NCBI RefSeq assembly: GCF_031844685.1
Contig: NZ_CP134605.1
Span: 6,806,501 to 6,870,500, forward strand
Length of the DNA stretch: 64,000 nt
Direction of reading: 5' to 3'
Source: Streptomyces sp. ITFR-21
GTDB taxonomy: Bacteria > Actinomycetota > Actinomycetes > Streptomycetales > Streptomycetaceae
This document shows positions 45,649 through 55,605 of this stretch, one piece after another. A model generated the notes under the pieces. That model worked only from the letters and a program-made list of their open reading frames with translations. It was not told the DNA's origin and made no database searches. The position numbers were made by a program, and so were the translations under genes. Numbering within the stretch: position 1 is the stretch's first letter; every line of letters begins with the position of its first letter.

Positions 45649-45682
45649 TCCTTATCTCATATCATCTACTCATAAGTAAGGA
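45649..45682. promoter_or_regulatory. AT-rich divergent promoter with inverted repeat before sbcD
   Basis: A locally AT-rich stretch, unusual in this window, holds TCCTTA (45649-45654) and its inverse TAAGGA (45677-45682) around CTCATATCATCTACTCATAA. It lies between the leftward pseudogene and sbcD, about 55 bases before the sbcD ATG. It looks like the promoter, perhaps with an operator, of sbcDC. Confidence 0.5.
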
Positions 45683-45737
45683 AGAATTTCAGTGAAACGG
45701 CGTCAGATAGGCGCTGCGGTCGCTACGGTTCGTCATC

Positions 45738-46934
45738 ATGCGGTTTCTGCACACCTCGGACTGGCACCTGGGCCGCCGGTTCCACGGAGAAGACCTGATC
45801 TCCGCCCAGAGCACCTTCCTCGATCACCTGAACGACACGGCCCGCGCCGAGAACGTCGACGCGATCCTTATGGCCGGCGACATCTACGACCGGGCCATCC
45901 CCAGCCTGGACGCGGTCCGCCTGTTCAACCGGGCCCTGCACCAGCTCGCCGACCTCGAGATACCGATCGTCATGATCAGCGGAAACCACGACTCGGCCCA
46001 CCGCCTCGGCGTCGGCTCCGGCCTGTTCGCCCGCGCCGGGATCCACCTGCGCACCGACCCGGCCACCTGCGACGTCCCCGTCGTCCTGACCGACGAGCAC
46101 GGACCGGTCGCCGTGTACGGGGTGCCCTACCTCGAGCCGTCGATGGTCCGCGGCCAACTGGAGGCGGAGGCCACCTCGCACGCCGCGGTGCTGACTGCGG
46201 CCATGGACCGGGTCCACACTGATCTCACCAACCGGCAGCCGCCCGGGACCCGCTCGGTGGTCATCGCCCACGCCTTCGTCACCCCCGGCACCGGGCAGGA
46301 CGATGAATCCCAGGCGGAGGAGTCGGCCAGCGAACGCGACATCAGCGTCGGCGGTGTCGCCCACGTCGGCGCCGACGTCTTCGACAGCATCGACTACGTC
46401 GCCCTCGGCCACCTCCACGGCCCCCAGAGGGTCACCGACCGCGTCCACTACAGCGGCTCCCCGCTGCCCTACTCCTTCTCCGAAGCCGACCACGTCAAGT
46501 CCTTCACACTGGTCGACCTCACCCCCGGCACGGCCCCCACGGTCACCCGCCTGCCCTGCCAGACCCCCCACCGCCTGGAACGCGTCGAAGGCCTCCTGGA
46601 CGACCTGCTCACCGACCCCGCCCACGAACCACTCAAGGACGCCTGGCTCGAGGTCACCCTCACCGATGCGGCCCTGCCGTTCGAGGCCATGGCCCGGCTG
46701 CGCCGCCGCTTCCCCCACACACTCAGCCTCAAGCACCAGCGCGCCTTCATCCCTGCCCAAGCCACCGAGACCCCCACCTACGCCGAACGTCTCCGCGGCC
46801 GCAGCGAACTCGACATCGCCTGCGATTTCATCACCGACATGCGCGGCACCGGCCCCACCCCCGACGAACACGCCCTGCTCCAGCAGGCCGTCGACTCCGC
46901 CCGCGTGAACGAACTGCAGAAGGAAATCGTCTGA
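45738..46934 (+). CDS. sbcD: Exonuclease SbcD (Mre11-like nuclease subunit)
   Basis: 398 residues. The calcineurin-like phosphoesterase motifs are all present: LHTSDWHLGRRF (Asp8, His10), LMAGDIYDRAIPS, MISGNHDSAHRLG, VVIAHAFVT and ALGHLHGPQRV. C-terminal SbcD capping region follows. It works with SbcC as an ATP-dependent double-strand exonuclease and hairpin endonuclease on DNA ends and palindromes. The stop TGA shares its last base with the sbcC ATG, so the two are coupled. Confidence 0.93.
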   Translation: MRFLHTSDWHLGRRFHGEDLISAQSTFLDHLNDTARAENVDAILMAGDIYDRAIPSLDAVRLFNRALHQLADLEIPIVMISGNHDSAHRLGVGSGLFARAGIHLRTDPATCDVPVVLTDEHGPVAVYGVPYLEPSMVRGQLEAEATSHAAVLTAAMDRVHTDLTNRQPPGTRSVVIAHAFVTPGTGQDDESQAEESASERDISVGGVAHVGADVFDSIDYVALGHLHGPQRVTDRVHYSGSPLPYSFSEADHVKSFTLVDLTPGTAPTVTRLPCQTPHRLERVEGLLDDLLTDPAHEPLKDAWLEVTLTDAALPFEAMARLRRRFPHTLSLKHQRAFIPAQATETPTYAERLRGRSELDIACDFITDMRGTGPTPDEHALLQQAVDSARVNELQKEIV

Positions 46935-49900
46935 TGCGCCTGCACCACCTCACCCTGCAGGCTTTCGGACCCTTCGCCGGCACCCACACCGTCGACTTCG
47001 ATGCGCTGTCCGCCGACAACCTGTTCCTCCTACACGGCGACACCGGTGCCGGCAAGAGCACCCTGTTCACCGCTATCTGCTTCGCCCTGTACGGCGAACC
47101 CCCGGTCGACCGCGACCTTCTGCTGCGCAGTCACCACGCCCCGGCCGACCTGCTCACCCAGGTCACCTTGGACGTCACCATCGCCGGCCACCGGCTGCGC
47201 ATCGAACGCGAACCCCAGCAGACGCGCCCCAAGCGAAGCGGTAAGGGCGAGACCGTCCACAAGGCCGAGACCCGGCTCCAGCGGTGGACGACCGACTCCC
47301 TCGGCCAGGGCCACTGGGAACCCTCCAGCAGGTCCCATCAGGAAACCGGCAAGGAGATCAAAGACCTCCTCGGCATGAGCCGGACCCAGTTCTGCCAGGT
47401 CGTCCTCCTGCCCCAGAACGAGTTCACCAAGTTCCTCTACGCCGCCGCGCCCCAGCGCCGCGAACTGCTGGGCAAGCTCTTCCATACCGACCGGTACGCG
47501 CAGATCGAACGCTGGCTGAACGACCACAGCCGCACCACCCAGAAGAACCGCGACGCCGCCCGCGACGAAGTGCTGCATCTGGCGGCCCGCATCCACCAGG
47601 CAGCCGGACCGGACCTGAAATCCGAGCACGACGCCCCCACCTCCGACGTCCCGCACGCCCTGACCGACCCTGCCCTTGCCTGGGCCCGGGACCTGACCCA
47701 GGCAAGCCAGGCCGACGCCCTCACAGCCCAGGCCGACGCCGAGAAGGCAAAGAAGAACCAGGTCGAGTACCAGACCCTGGAAGCCGCCACGCGCGTGCTG
47801 CATCAGCAGCAGACCACTCATGCCGCCGCCCGCGCGGAACTGGACCGGCTCCACGAGCAGACCCCTCACCAAGAAGCCCTGAGCCGGAGCCGTGAGCAGG
47901 CCCGACGCGCCCAGCAGCTGGCGCCGCTGCTGCACGCCGCCCGCACCGCCCGCACCGACCACATCCACGCCCAGGACACCGAAAGCGCCGCCCGAAGCCG
48001 GCTGCTCCCTGAACACGCCACACTCCAGGCAGCTGACCTCGCAACGGCCGGGCAACGCATGCGTGACGACATCGCTGTGCTGAGCACCCTGCTCCCCGAA
48101 GAGACCAACCTTCGCCAACTCACCGCCGACCTGGAACGGATCGACGGCGAGCGGCAGGACTTCACCGTCCAGCAGCACGTCGCCCGTGACTGGCTCGATC
48201 AGGAGACCACCCATCGCGCCGCCCTGGATGCCCGCCGGGAAACCGCCCGCAAGGCCGAGGAGGAGGGCCGCCGCCACCAGGATCAGCTGGAGACCCTGAC
48301 CTTGCGCGTGGAGGCCGCCGAGCGCCGCGACGCCCACCTCGCGCAGATCACCGCCACCGAACAGCGCCTGGCCGCCGCTCAGCAAACCACCGAGATGGCT
48401 GCCCAGGACCACATCGATATCCGCCGCCGACGCACCGAGGGCATGGCCGCCGAACTCGCCGCCAGCCTCACCGACGGCGCGCCCTGCCCGGTCTGCGGCT
48501 CGTGCTCCCACCCGGCCCCCGCCGCAGCTCCCGAGGGGCAGCCCACCCGCGAGGACGAACAAGCCGCCGAGGACACCCACCAGCGAGCCCAGCAGCAGCG
48601 CGACGCGATCGCCAGCGAACTGCAGCAGCTGCGCGAGAACGCTGCCACCGCGACCGGCGAAGCCGGCGACACCCCGCTGGCCGACCTCACGGCCGAACAC
48701 GAGGCCCTCATTACGCAGCTGTCCGACGCCCTCCAGCGAGCCGCAGACCGTGGGGCCGCCGACGAGGAACTCCTCGCCATGGACCGCGAACACGCCGCCA
48801 TGACCCAGCAGCTCAACCTCACCACCGCCGCCCTGTCCGCCCGCAACGCCACCTACGACACCCAGTCCCAGCGGCAGGCCGAGCTCACCAAGAAACTCGA
48901 CGACGCCCGCGGCACCGCCCCCACCCTCGCAGCCCGTATTGACGAGCTCACCCGCACCGCCGACCACCTCAAGCAGGCCGCCGAGGCATCCCGCACCGCC
49001 GCCATCGCTGCGGAGACCCGCGACACCCGCACCACCGAGGCCACGGCCGCCGCCTCAACCCAGGGCTTTGACACCCTGGCCGCCGCTGAGCAGGCCCTGC
49101 TCAGCGCGGAGGACCTAGGCAACATCGAAGAAGAGATCAACCAGTGGCGCGAGGCCCGCGCCACCCACCAAGCCGTCCTCGACAACCCCGCCCTGCAGCA
49201 GGCCGCTGCCCAGCCGCCCGCAGACGTCGACGCCGCAGCGGTCCGACGCGGCGCCGCAGACGACCAGTACGTCCAAGCAGCCGCCACCGCCGGCAACGCC
49301 CAGGCCCGCACCACGGAGCTCACTGGCCTCGCCGCCACATTGGGCGAGGCTGTTGAGCGACTGGAGGCACTGGATAAGGCCCACAGCACCGCCCGCCACC
49401 TCGCCGACCTGGCCACCGGCAACTCAACCAGCGCCCGGGTCCGCATGCAGCTGGAGGCCTACGTCCTGGCCGCACGCCTCGAACAGGTCGTCGCCGCTGC
49501 CAACACCCGCCTCCAGCTGATGTCCGAGGGCCGCTACACCCTGCGCCACTCCGACCACCAAGCCGCCCACGGCGCCCGCTCGGGCCTCGGCCTGGAAATC
49601 ACCGATGCTTGGACTGGCCGCCCCCGCAAGACCGATACCCTCTCCGGCGGCGAATCCTTCTTCGCCTCCCTGTCCCTCGCCCTCGGCCTGGCCGATGTCG
49701 TCACCCATGAAGTCGGCGGGAACCCCCTGGACACCCTCTTCATCGACGAGGGCTTCGGCACTCTCGACGACGACACCCTCCACAAGGTCCTCGACGTCCT
49801 GGACTCCCTGCGCGCCCACGACCGCACTGTCGGCGTCATCAGCCACGTCCCGGAACTGCGCCGCCGTATCACCCAGCGCCTGTACGTCCGTAAAGGTCTC

Positions 49901-49942
49901 ACCGGCTCTACCCTTGTGCACCTGACCGAAGCAGCCGAATAG
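46934..49942 (+). CDS. sbcC: Exonuclease SbcC (Rad50-like ATPase subunit)
   Basis: 1002 residues. The N-terminal ABC half has Walker A HGDTGAGKSTLFTAICFALY and the Q-loop near VVLLPQNEFTKFLYAAAPQR. A long coiled coil (about 200-800) is interrupted by the zinc hook CPVCG (about 517-521) that joins two molecules. The C-terminal half has the signature DTLSGGESFFASLSLALGLA and Walker B DTLFIDEGFGTLDDDTL. A complete SbcCD pair next to IS elements in a chromosome arm may be an extra copy beside a core one; that needs the genome. Confidence 0.93.
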   Translation: MRLHHLTLQAFGPFAGTHTVDFDALSADNLFLLHGDTGAGKSTLFTAICFALYGEPPVDRDLLLRSHHAPADLLTQVTLDVTIAGHRLRIEREPQQTRPKRSGKGETVHKAETRLQRWTTDSLGQGHWEPSSRSHQETGKEIKDLLGMSRTQFCQVVLLPQNEFTKFLYAAAPQRRELLGKLFHTDRYAQIERWLNDHSRTTQKNRDAARDEVLHLAARIHQAAGPDLKSEHDAPTSDVPHALTDPALAWARDLTQASQADALTAQADAEKAKKNQVEYQTLEAATRVLHQQQTTHAAARAELDRLHEQTPHQEALSRSREQARRAQQLAPLLHAARTARTDHIHAQDTESAARSRLLPEHATLQAADLATAGQRMRDDIAVLSTLLPEETNLRQLTADLERIDGERQDFTVQQHVARDWLDQETTHRAALDARRETARKAEEEGRRHQDQLETLTLRVEAAERRDAHLAQITATEQRLAAAQQTTEMAAQDHIDIRRRRTEGMAAELAASLTDGAPCPVCGSCSHPAPAAAPEGQPTREDEQAAEDTHQRAQQQRDAIASELQQLRENAATATGEAGDTPLADLTAEHEALITQLSDALQRAADRGAADEELLAMDREHAAMTQQLNLTTAALSARNATYDTQSQRQAELTKKLDDARGTAPTLAARIDELTRTADHLKQAAEASRTAAIAAETRDTRTTEATAAASTQGFDTLAAAEQALLSAEDLGNIEEEINQWREARATHQAVLDNPALQQAAAQPPADVDAAAVRRGAADDQYVQAAATAGNAQARTTELTGLAATLGEAVERLEALDKAHSTARHLADLATGNSTSARVRMQLEAYVLAARLEQVVAAANTRLQLMSEGRYTLRHSDHQAAHGARSGLGLEITDAWTGRPRKTDTLSGGESFFASLSLALGLADVVTHEVGGNPLDTLFIDEGFGTLDDDTLHKVLDVLDSLRAHDRTVGVISHVPELRRRITQRLYVRKGLTGSTLVHLTEAAE

Positions 49943-50076
49943 CCGGGCCCCGGTGGGCGGAGTCATCGCCATGCTCTCCAGGGCGCCTTGACCACCTACA
50001 CCGGAGCCAACGACGCTCCGATCGACGTCGTCGACGGCGACAAACTGGTCACAGGCATACTGTGCCTTTTCCAACC

Positions 50077-50235
50077 TCAGCTTGACGTCGCCAGGTGAAG
50101 CGTGTGGACGGCTTTGACTAGGTTGGTGATGCGGGTCGTGCTGCAGCGGAGCTTGCGCAGCAGCCGCCAGGTCTTGAGGGTGGCCATTGCCTGCTCGCCC
50201 AGGGCGGGGATCCTGGCGTGAGAGGCGCTGAGTGC
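50077..50235 (-). pseudogene. IS5-type transposase, C-terminal fragment
   Basis: The last 50 or so residues of a DDE transposase: HARIPALGEQAMATLKTWRL, LRKLRCSTTRITNLVKAVHT and LHLATSS, with stop at 50077-50079. This ending is common in actinomycete IS5-family (DDE_Tnp_4) proteins. The rest is missing. Confidence 0.7.
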
Positions 50236-50239
50236 CTGC

Positions 50240-50417
50240 TACCTGCGGAGAGCCTCGAATCCAAGGGCTTGACCTGGTGCCCGTGCCGCACGTACTCCTC
50301 GACACGCACGACATGAAATCGACCGTCGCCCAGGTCGAGACGCAGCCTCTGTCTGTTCATTGCGCGAAGGAAGTCCTCATTGTCCCTCCACAACTGGGAG
50401 TGTTGCCCTGAAAGCAT
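50240..50417 (-). pseudogene. Hypothetical protein fragment
   Basis: From ATG 50417: MLSGQHSQLWRDNEDFLRAM, NRQRLRLDLGDGRFHVVRVE and EYVRHGHQVKPLDSR. It looks coding (balanced composition, conserved-looking) up to about 50240, where it runs into the IS5 fragment. Probably a small gene cut by an IS5 insertion; family unknown. The rest of 49943-50596 shows nothing recognisable. Confidence 0.35.
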
Positions 50418-50596
50418 GCCGCCCTCCGCCTCGTTCCGTACGGCAGGCCGTCATCGGTACCACCAGCGGACGCCCCAGCACGGGAGTCGCTTCGTCCTAG
50501 GAACGCTTACAGGCATATGCCCACTTCGCCCGGGCCTTCCGCAGGTGCTGCCCCACTCTGCCTGTAGTGCTGGGGGAGGGTTGGACCAAGTGGGCG

Positions 50597-51829
50597 TTAT
50601 TCGAAAGCGCTGATGACCATGTCAAGGATGGCGCGAATGCCAGACCAGTCCTGCGTCTCTGTCAAGGAATGGTCTTTCTGTGCAGCACGGAGTTTGCCGG
50701 CGTAGGCGGTTTGAACTGCCGTCTTGCCTGTGATCTCTCCCTGGTACTGCTGGCTTCCGGGGCTGTAGTTGCCCCACTGCACGGGCCTGAGGGCTCCGTC
50801 CAGTTCCAGGACGTCGCGGCCGAGGTAGATCTCGATGGATCCAGCGAGACCGTTGACGTCCGCATAGCTGGGCTGGCCCTTGGGCGCGTCGGTGGTCGGC
50901 GGACCCAGCGTCGGGTAGTTCTCTGCGATCTCCAGCCGCGGATACTGCAAAACCTTGATGTTTTCGGGCAGTTCCCGGCCGCGTAGTCGTCGCAGCGCAT
51001 CCGAGGCGGCGGTGTCGTTATCGAACAGGGCGACGACCGGGTTGGCGATGCCGGCGCTGGCGAACGCCAAGACGGTCGTCACCAGGGAGCCTGCCCCTCC
51101 TTGGGCGCCGACACCGTAGTCCATGAACCGGACGAGATCGGTGAGGTGGGGATAGAGCAACTCGAGGGCCGGTTCCAGGATGGCCACGTCGCTGCTTCCT
51201 TCGGTGAGTACCACGACGGGAGCCTGCTCCAGCGCGGTGGCGTGCATCTCGTCAACAGTTTTGCTGCACAGGCGCAACAGGTCACTGTCCGGGTCACCGT
51301 CGGTCTCGGCCACGTACATGACCACTGTGCTGTCCGGGAGCGCCAGAAGGGCAACCTGGAGGGCATCGACTGGGTGGAGATCACGTAGTTGCTTCAACAG
51401 CCACGACTGCTCTCCGAATGCAGAAGTATCGGTGGTTTCCGCGGGGGGCTTGCGGAAGTCGCGGATCCAGTCTGCGGCTCCGTAGCCCTTCAAGAAGCGC
51501 CGTTCGGCTGTCTCTTCGGTGGTGGGTTCGAGCGTGACGCCGATGGGGAAGATCGGGGACTCGGACTCCCGCAAAGCTTGTTCTAGGCGTCCGCGCGCGG
51601 CGTCCGGGGTGATGCCCAGCAGGCTCAGGCGCCGAGATATGGCGCGCCCCTGGCCGCACAGCGAGTAGACATCGTGGACGACGTCAGCCGAGGCCTGGGG
51701 ATCGGTGATGCTGACCGACTCGACCGTGAGCATGTCGTCGGTGAACGCTGCGAGGAGGATGTTGTCCAGTCCGTCCCGCAGTCGGCTGACCTGCATATTG
51801 TTCACCCACAGGCCCTCCCAGCTGTCCAC
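50597..51829 (-). CDS. TOPRIM-domain protein (HEPN/Toprim-associated type)
   Basis: 410 residues from the GTG at 51829, which follows AAGGGGGAC. The N-terminal half (about 1-195) is helical and of unclear fold (MQVSRLRDGLDNILLAAFTD, ADVVHDVYSLCGQGRAISRR). The C-terminal half is a TOPRIM domain of the OLD-nuclease kind: Glu210 in VVVLTEGSSDVAILEPALEL and Asp270/Asp272 in NPVVALFDNDTAASDALRRL. Proteins with this layout are labelled HEPN/Toprim-associated and occur in antiphage loci; a DNA- or RNA-cutting role is inferred. Single gene, downstream of the STAND gene on the same strand with 296 bases between. Confidence 0.75.
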   Translation of the reverse strand: MDSWEGLWVNNMQVSRLRDGLDNILLAAFTDDMLTVESVSITDPQASADVVHDVYSLCGQGRAISRRLSLLGITPDAARGRLEQALRESESPIFPIGVTLEPTTEETAERRFLKGYGAADWIRDFRKPPAETTDTSAFGEQSWLLKQLRDLHPVDALQVALLALPDSTVVMYVAETDGDPDSDLLRLCSKTVDEMHATALEQAPVVVLTEGSSDVAILEPALELLYPHLTDLVRFMDYGVGAQGGAGSLVTTVLAFASAGIANPVVALFDNDTAASDALRRLRGRELPENIKVLQYPRLEIAENYPTLGPPTTDAPKGQPSYADVNGLAGSIEIYLGRDVLELDGALRPVQWGNYSPGSQQYQGEITGKTAVQTAYAGKLRAAQKDHSLTETQDWSGIRAILDMVISAFE

Positions 51830-52125
51830 GCGTCCCCCTTCGCGCCTGCACGCAGGCTGTCGTTGCCGGTTCCCATCCTGGCCGATCGCCAGTTGTGCTT
51901 CGTCGCCGCCTGTCGGTAATCCTCCAGTATCGGGGGGCGACCGTTGGCCGCCCGCCTCTCCACGGCGTCGTTCGCCTCCTGAACGCCTCCTGTAGGTCAT
52001 CGTGTGATCAGGCGAAGTGTCCGAAGCCTGGTCCCACGAAGCATCCGTGAACTCCTGAGGCCCTGGGACGGTCGTCCGGTTGCCGTACTTCCCGCTGGTT
52101 TTTGCCCGGGCCCGCCCGCCAGCAG

Positions 52126-55100
52126 CTAGCGGCGCTGCCGGGCCTTACTGCTGGCTTTGCGGGCACGATGGGGCTTCCTGCGCGGGGGAGGGGAGTTGCT
52201 GGTGGTGACGGGGACGAGGGCGGCTGCGACGAGGCCGGCGTTGGCGGCTTGGGCGAGGCGCAGAGCGAAGGCGTGAGGAGAGGAGAGGGCGCCTTGGTGT
52301 GGGGGCAGATGGAGGTCGAACGCGAAGCCGTACAGGACCAGGGCGCGGCCGCGCGCCCGAGCCGCGCTATGCCATTCACGGGTGGCCGCGACCGGGGCTT
52401 CTGCCAGCAGAACTTCCTGCGGGCCGCGCAGGCGCAGCGTGGAGTTGTCGAGGTGGAGGTGGAGGTCGGCGACTGCGGGGACGCTGGTGTGGGCGCCGAG
52501 CATGCGCCGGAAGCCGTGGGCGCAGATCCGGTGGATCTGCAACTCGAACGGCTCGCCCGTTTCCAGCAGGGTGATGCCGAGCATACGAGCGGGCTCGAGG
52601 AGGACCACGGGCGTGGGGCCGGGGAAGAACCTCCGGTCTTTGGCGAGCAGGTCGGCGTTGGTGCCGATCGGCGTTGCCGCCAGTAACGCGTCGGTGGACA
52701 GGGCCAGCCGTCCACGGACCCGGCCGGAGTTGAGGAGCTCGGTAAAGCGCGCGTTGTGCTGCAGAAGTTCTGCGTTGTCGCCGAGACCGGCGTCCACGGT
52801 TGTCTGGACTTGATGGTGGTGCACATCGGTCACCATGGCGGTCATCCGTGACGCGAGGCCGTCGTAGATCCGCTCCCACACACTGTCAGGGTCGTGCGGG
52901 TCGGTGAACGTCTTGTCGGTCAACTGGCGGAGCAGGTTGCTGAACTTGAGGTGGGCGGGGCTGCTGACACGCGCAGCTTCTTCGGAGGCGAACACCTGCC
53001 AGAGGGCGTGGACGGTGTGCAGAAGCAGGATTTGAGCGTGTTCCGGGGCGTTTGCGGCGGTCGTGAGATGATCGCTGCCGGTGTCGTCCAGGAGACGGCC
53101 GAGCAGGTGGGCGGCTTGTTCGCTGCCGGTGAGGACGAAGCGCAACGCGCAGGCGGTGCCGGCGTTGTGGACCAGACGTTGGACTGAGAACCGGTACAGG
53201 CTGCGGGGTCCAGCGAAGGGCAGGAATCGCTCCAGTTCCGCCTCCGCCTGTTCCCACTTGTCCTGGGCGACGAGGGCTTCGAGGAGTAGCCTGCGCAGCT
53301 CGGCCGCGGTGGCAGTCCAGGTATGGGTAACGGCTGCCAGCGCGTCGGCCGCGGCCAGTTCGGCTTGTTCGGGACGTCCCTGTGACAGCAGGCGGGAGAT
53401 GCCGAAGACGCCGGTCATCTCCCGGGACTCGGCGGTGGCTGGCAGGGCGCCCACGAGCGCGGTGAATGCGTCGAGCAGGTCGTACCAGCCGCGGCCGGCG
53501 GGCGCTGCGCCTGGCGCCTGGGCCGTCTCTGAACCGGTGAGGGTGTGCGTTTTGGTGGAGGTCTGCAGGATCAGCAGCGACTCGGTTGCCAGGACGGCTG
53601 CCATGTCAGGGTTCCGGTCGGCCAGTTTCGTCAGGTAGGGCAGAACGGCGGCCAGGTGCGAGGCGATGCGGTCGCGTGCGTTGGGCAGGTCATGCATCTG
53701 GTCCAACTGGGCGAGGATGATCCGGGCCTGCGCTGCCAGCCCTTCGTCGGGGTTCTCGCACCCGCTCAGGCAGGCCAGCTCCTGTTCCAGCAGGCCGTGG
53801 GCTTGTTCGTACTGCCCGTGGCCGTAGTGAAAGGCGGCGAGGTTGCCCATGAGGTTGGCCGCGGCGTTGTGGGCGAGGCCGGCGGTGGTGAGATGACCGA
53901 CCAGAACGGCCGCATGCTGCGCCAGCAGCCAGCTCCGCTCGGCTTGGCCGGTACGCAATGCCTGAACCAGCCAGACGTCGGTGTGGGCTGCCGCCTGCGG
54001 CAGGGCGGCAGGCGCGACTGCCGTCATGTCCAGCTCACGGGCGAGGACGGACTGCAGAACCGCGTTCATCGTCACGGTGTCCTCGCTGCCGGGGAACAAC
54101 TCGGCGCGAGCGGGCAGGGGCTCCGCATGCTGGATGAAGGAGACCCCCGCCAGTTCGCGGATGATCTCCCGGACGGGGCTGTCGGCCTCGTCGAGCAGGG
54201 CACGGCCCCGGGGGAGAGGTATCTCGTCCGCCGGAATGAACGCGCACGCCAGCGCCAGGTGCACCGGAATGCGGTGGGGAGCCAACCAACACAATGCAGC
54301 CAGCGCGTTCGCCGTGGGCCCCAACAGGCCCCTGGCCTCGGCGCTGGCCCGCAGGCGCTCCAGGCTCACCCGGATTGCCGCCACCAGTGTGTGCGGATAC
54401 CCCGCCGGGACCGCCTCGGGGTCGTCCAGCGCCCGGGCCAGGATGGTCCGCGTGTAAGCAGGCAGACGGCTGACATCGATCCGGCAACTGGTCAGGTAGC
54501 CACCGGCGATCACGATCGCCAGCGGCCAACACTCCAAGGCCTGCACCAAAGCGGTCAGAGCCGGCCCGGCACCGTGTGCGGCCGGCAGGCGCAGACGGGC
54601 CTCAAGCAGGGCAACGCCGTCCTCCACGCTCATTGGACTGACCTCCACCACAGCGCCAGCCCCCCGCCAGTTGCCCGTCAGCGAGGTCACCAGCACATGA
54701 CCGCGTCCCCTGATGGGCATCCACGACAGCGCGGCCGCCGGCACACCGTCGTCGAAGACCATCAGCCACGGCCCGGGCAGCGCCTGCAGCAGTGCATGCA
54801 CCTTCTCGCGCAGCAGCACCGGGTCACTGTCGTCCACGGGTTCACCGGCGCCGGACAAGTGCGACAGCAGCCGCCTGAACGACGCTGCCAGCGACTCCTG
54901 CGAACCGGCCTCGATCCAAAAGACCGCGTCGTACCGGAAGGCGAATTGGGCGATGTAACCCGCAGCCAGAGCGGACTTCCCGATACCGGACAGGCCGCTG
55001 AGCACGCACACCGGCATCGCCCCGGGGACGCCCTGCCCGGCAGTTAACGCCTCCGTGATCTGGGCCAGCAGTTCCGGCCTGTGCACCTGCGGGAACATCG

Positions 55101-55605
55101 GCACCGTCCCGTAGACGATCCCGGTGTCCTGGCGGCCCACCGCCGCGATCAGCTCGTCGTCACCGACCAGCACACACTGAAGGAAGTCCGCCACCGTCCA
55201 CTGCGCCTGGCTAGGATCGGCAGCCTGGTGCAGCACTTCGGATACCAGATGGCCCAGCACCAGGCTTCCCGAACGCTGGGACAGCCCATGACCGGCCTGC
55301 TCGCGCCGCTGCCTCAGCCGCAGGCCCAAGTCCTCGCGCAATTGCGCGTCATCACGGCCGTCGAACTCGATCCGTGCCCGCCCCAGCCGCTGCCACTGCA
55401 CATCAGAAAGCGCCTGGCACAGCGCCCACACTCCCGGAGACCGTGCTAGAAGCTCCTCCATCCCATCGCGCAGCGAGCCCGGGGCATCCCCCTTCTGGCA
55501 CAGCAACTCCGCAAGACGCAACGCGCTCCTGTCCGGCACAGCGGACGTGATCAACTGATAACGCCGCGCGTCACATCCGGTGATCAGCCGCACCAGCACC
55601 CGCAC
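52126..55605 (-). CDS. Large STAND-family NTPase with TPR-like region
   Basis: 1159 residues in the open frame from 55605. About 1-165 is helical. The NTPase has an NB-ARC-type entry (PMFPQVHRPELLAQITEAL), P-loop CVLSGLSGIGKSALAAGYIA (204-211), Walker B-like PGPWLMVFDDGVPAAALSWM, and winged-helix-like GLLGPTANALAALCWLAPHR. From about 560 to 900 come TPR-like helices (AAFHYGHGQYEQAHGLLEQE, QDKWEQAEAELERFLPF). The last 250 residues are beta-rich and unrecognised. The layout is that of STAND antiphage or signalling proteins. Upstream in the same frame lies an N-terminal nuclease-like part that is frame-disrupted, so this may be an N-terminally lost protein. Confidence 0.8.
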   Translation of the reverse strand: MRVLVRLITGCDARRYQLITSAVPDRSALRLAELLCQKGDAPGSLRDGMEELLARSPGVWALCQALSDVQWQRLGRARIEFDGRDDAQLREDLGLRLRQRREQAGHGLSQRSGSLVLGHLVSEVLHQAADPSQAQWTVADFLQCVLVGDDELIAAVGRQDTGIVYGTVPMFPQVHRPELLAQITEALTAGQGVPGAMPVCVLSGLSGIGKSALAAGYIAQFAFRYDAVFWIEAGSQESLAASFRRLLSHLSGAGEPVDDSDPVLLREKVHALLQALPGPWLMVFDDGVPAAALSWMPIRGRGHVLVTSLTGNWRGAGAVVEVSPMSVEDGVALLEARLRLPAAHGAGPALTALVQALECWPLAIVIAGGYLTSCRIDVSRLPAYTRTILARALDDPEAVPAGYPHTLVAAIRVSLERLRASAEARGLLGPTANALAALCWLAPHRIPVHLALACAFIPADEIPLPRGRALLDEADSPVREIIRELAGVSFIQHAEPLPARAELFPGSEDTVTMNAVLQSVLARELDMTAVAPAALPQAAAHTDVWLVQALRTGQAERSWLLAQHAAVLVGHLTTAGLAHNAAANLMGNLAAFHYGHGQYEQAHGLLEQELACLSGCENPDEGLAAQARIILAQLDQMHDLPNARDRIASHLAAVLPYLTKLADRNPDMAAVLATESLLILQTSTKTHTLTGSETAQAPGAAPAGRGWYDLLDAFTALVGALPATAESREMTGVFGISRLLSQGRPEQAELAAADALAAVTHTWTATAAELRRLLLEALVAQDKWEQAEAELERFLPFAGPRSLYRFSVQRLVHNAGTACALRFVLTGSEQAAHLLGRLLDDTGSDHLTTAANAPEHAQILLLHTVHALWQVFASEEAARVSSPAHLKFSNLLRQLTDKTFTDPHDPDSVWERIYDGLASRMTAMVTDVHHHQVQTTVDAGLGDNAELLQHNARFTELLNSGRVRGRLALSTDALLAATPIGTNADLLAKDRRFFPGPTPVVLLEPARMLGITLLETGEPFELQIHRICAHGFRRMLGAHTSVPAVADLHLHLDNSTLRLRGPQEVLLAEAPVAATREWHSAARARGRALVLYGFAFDLHLPPHQGALSSPHAFALRLAQAANAGLVAAALVPVTTSNSPPPRRKPHRARKASSKARQRR

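Noticed and set aside
47030..48967. Gly/Val-rich open frame opposite sbcC
   Set aside because: Antisense of the SbcC coiled coil; the repeats come from the Ala/Glu/Arg-rich codons of the sense strand.
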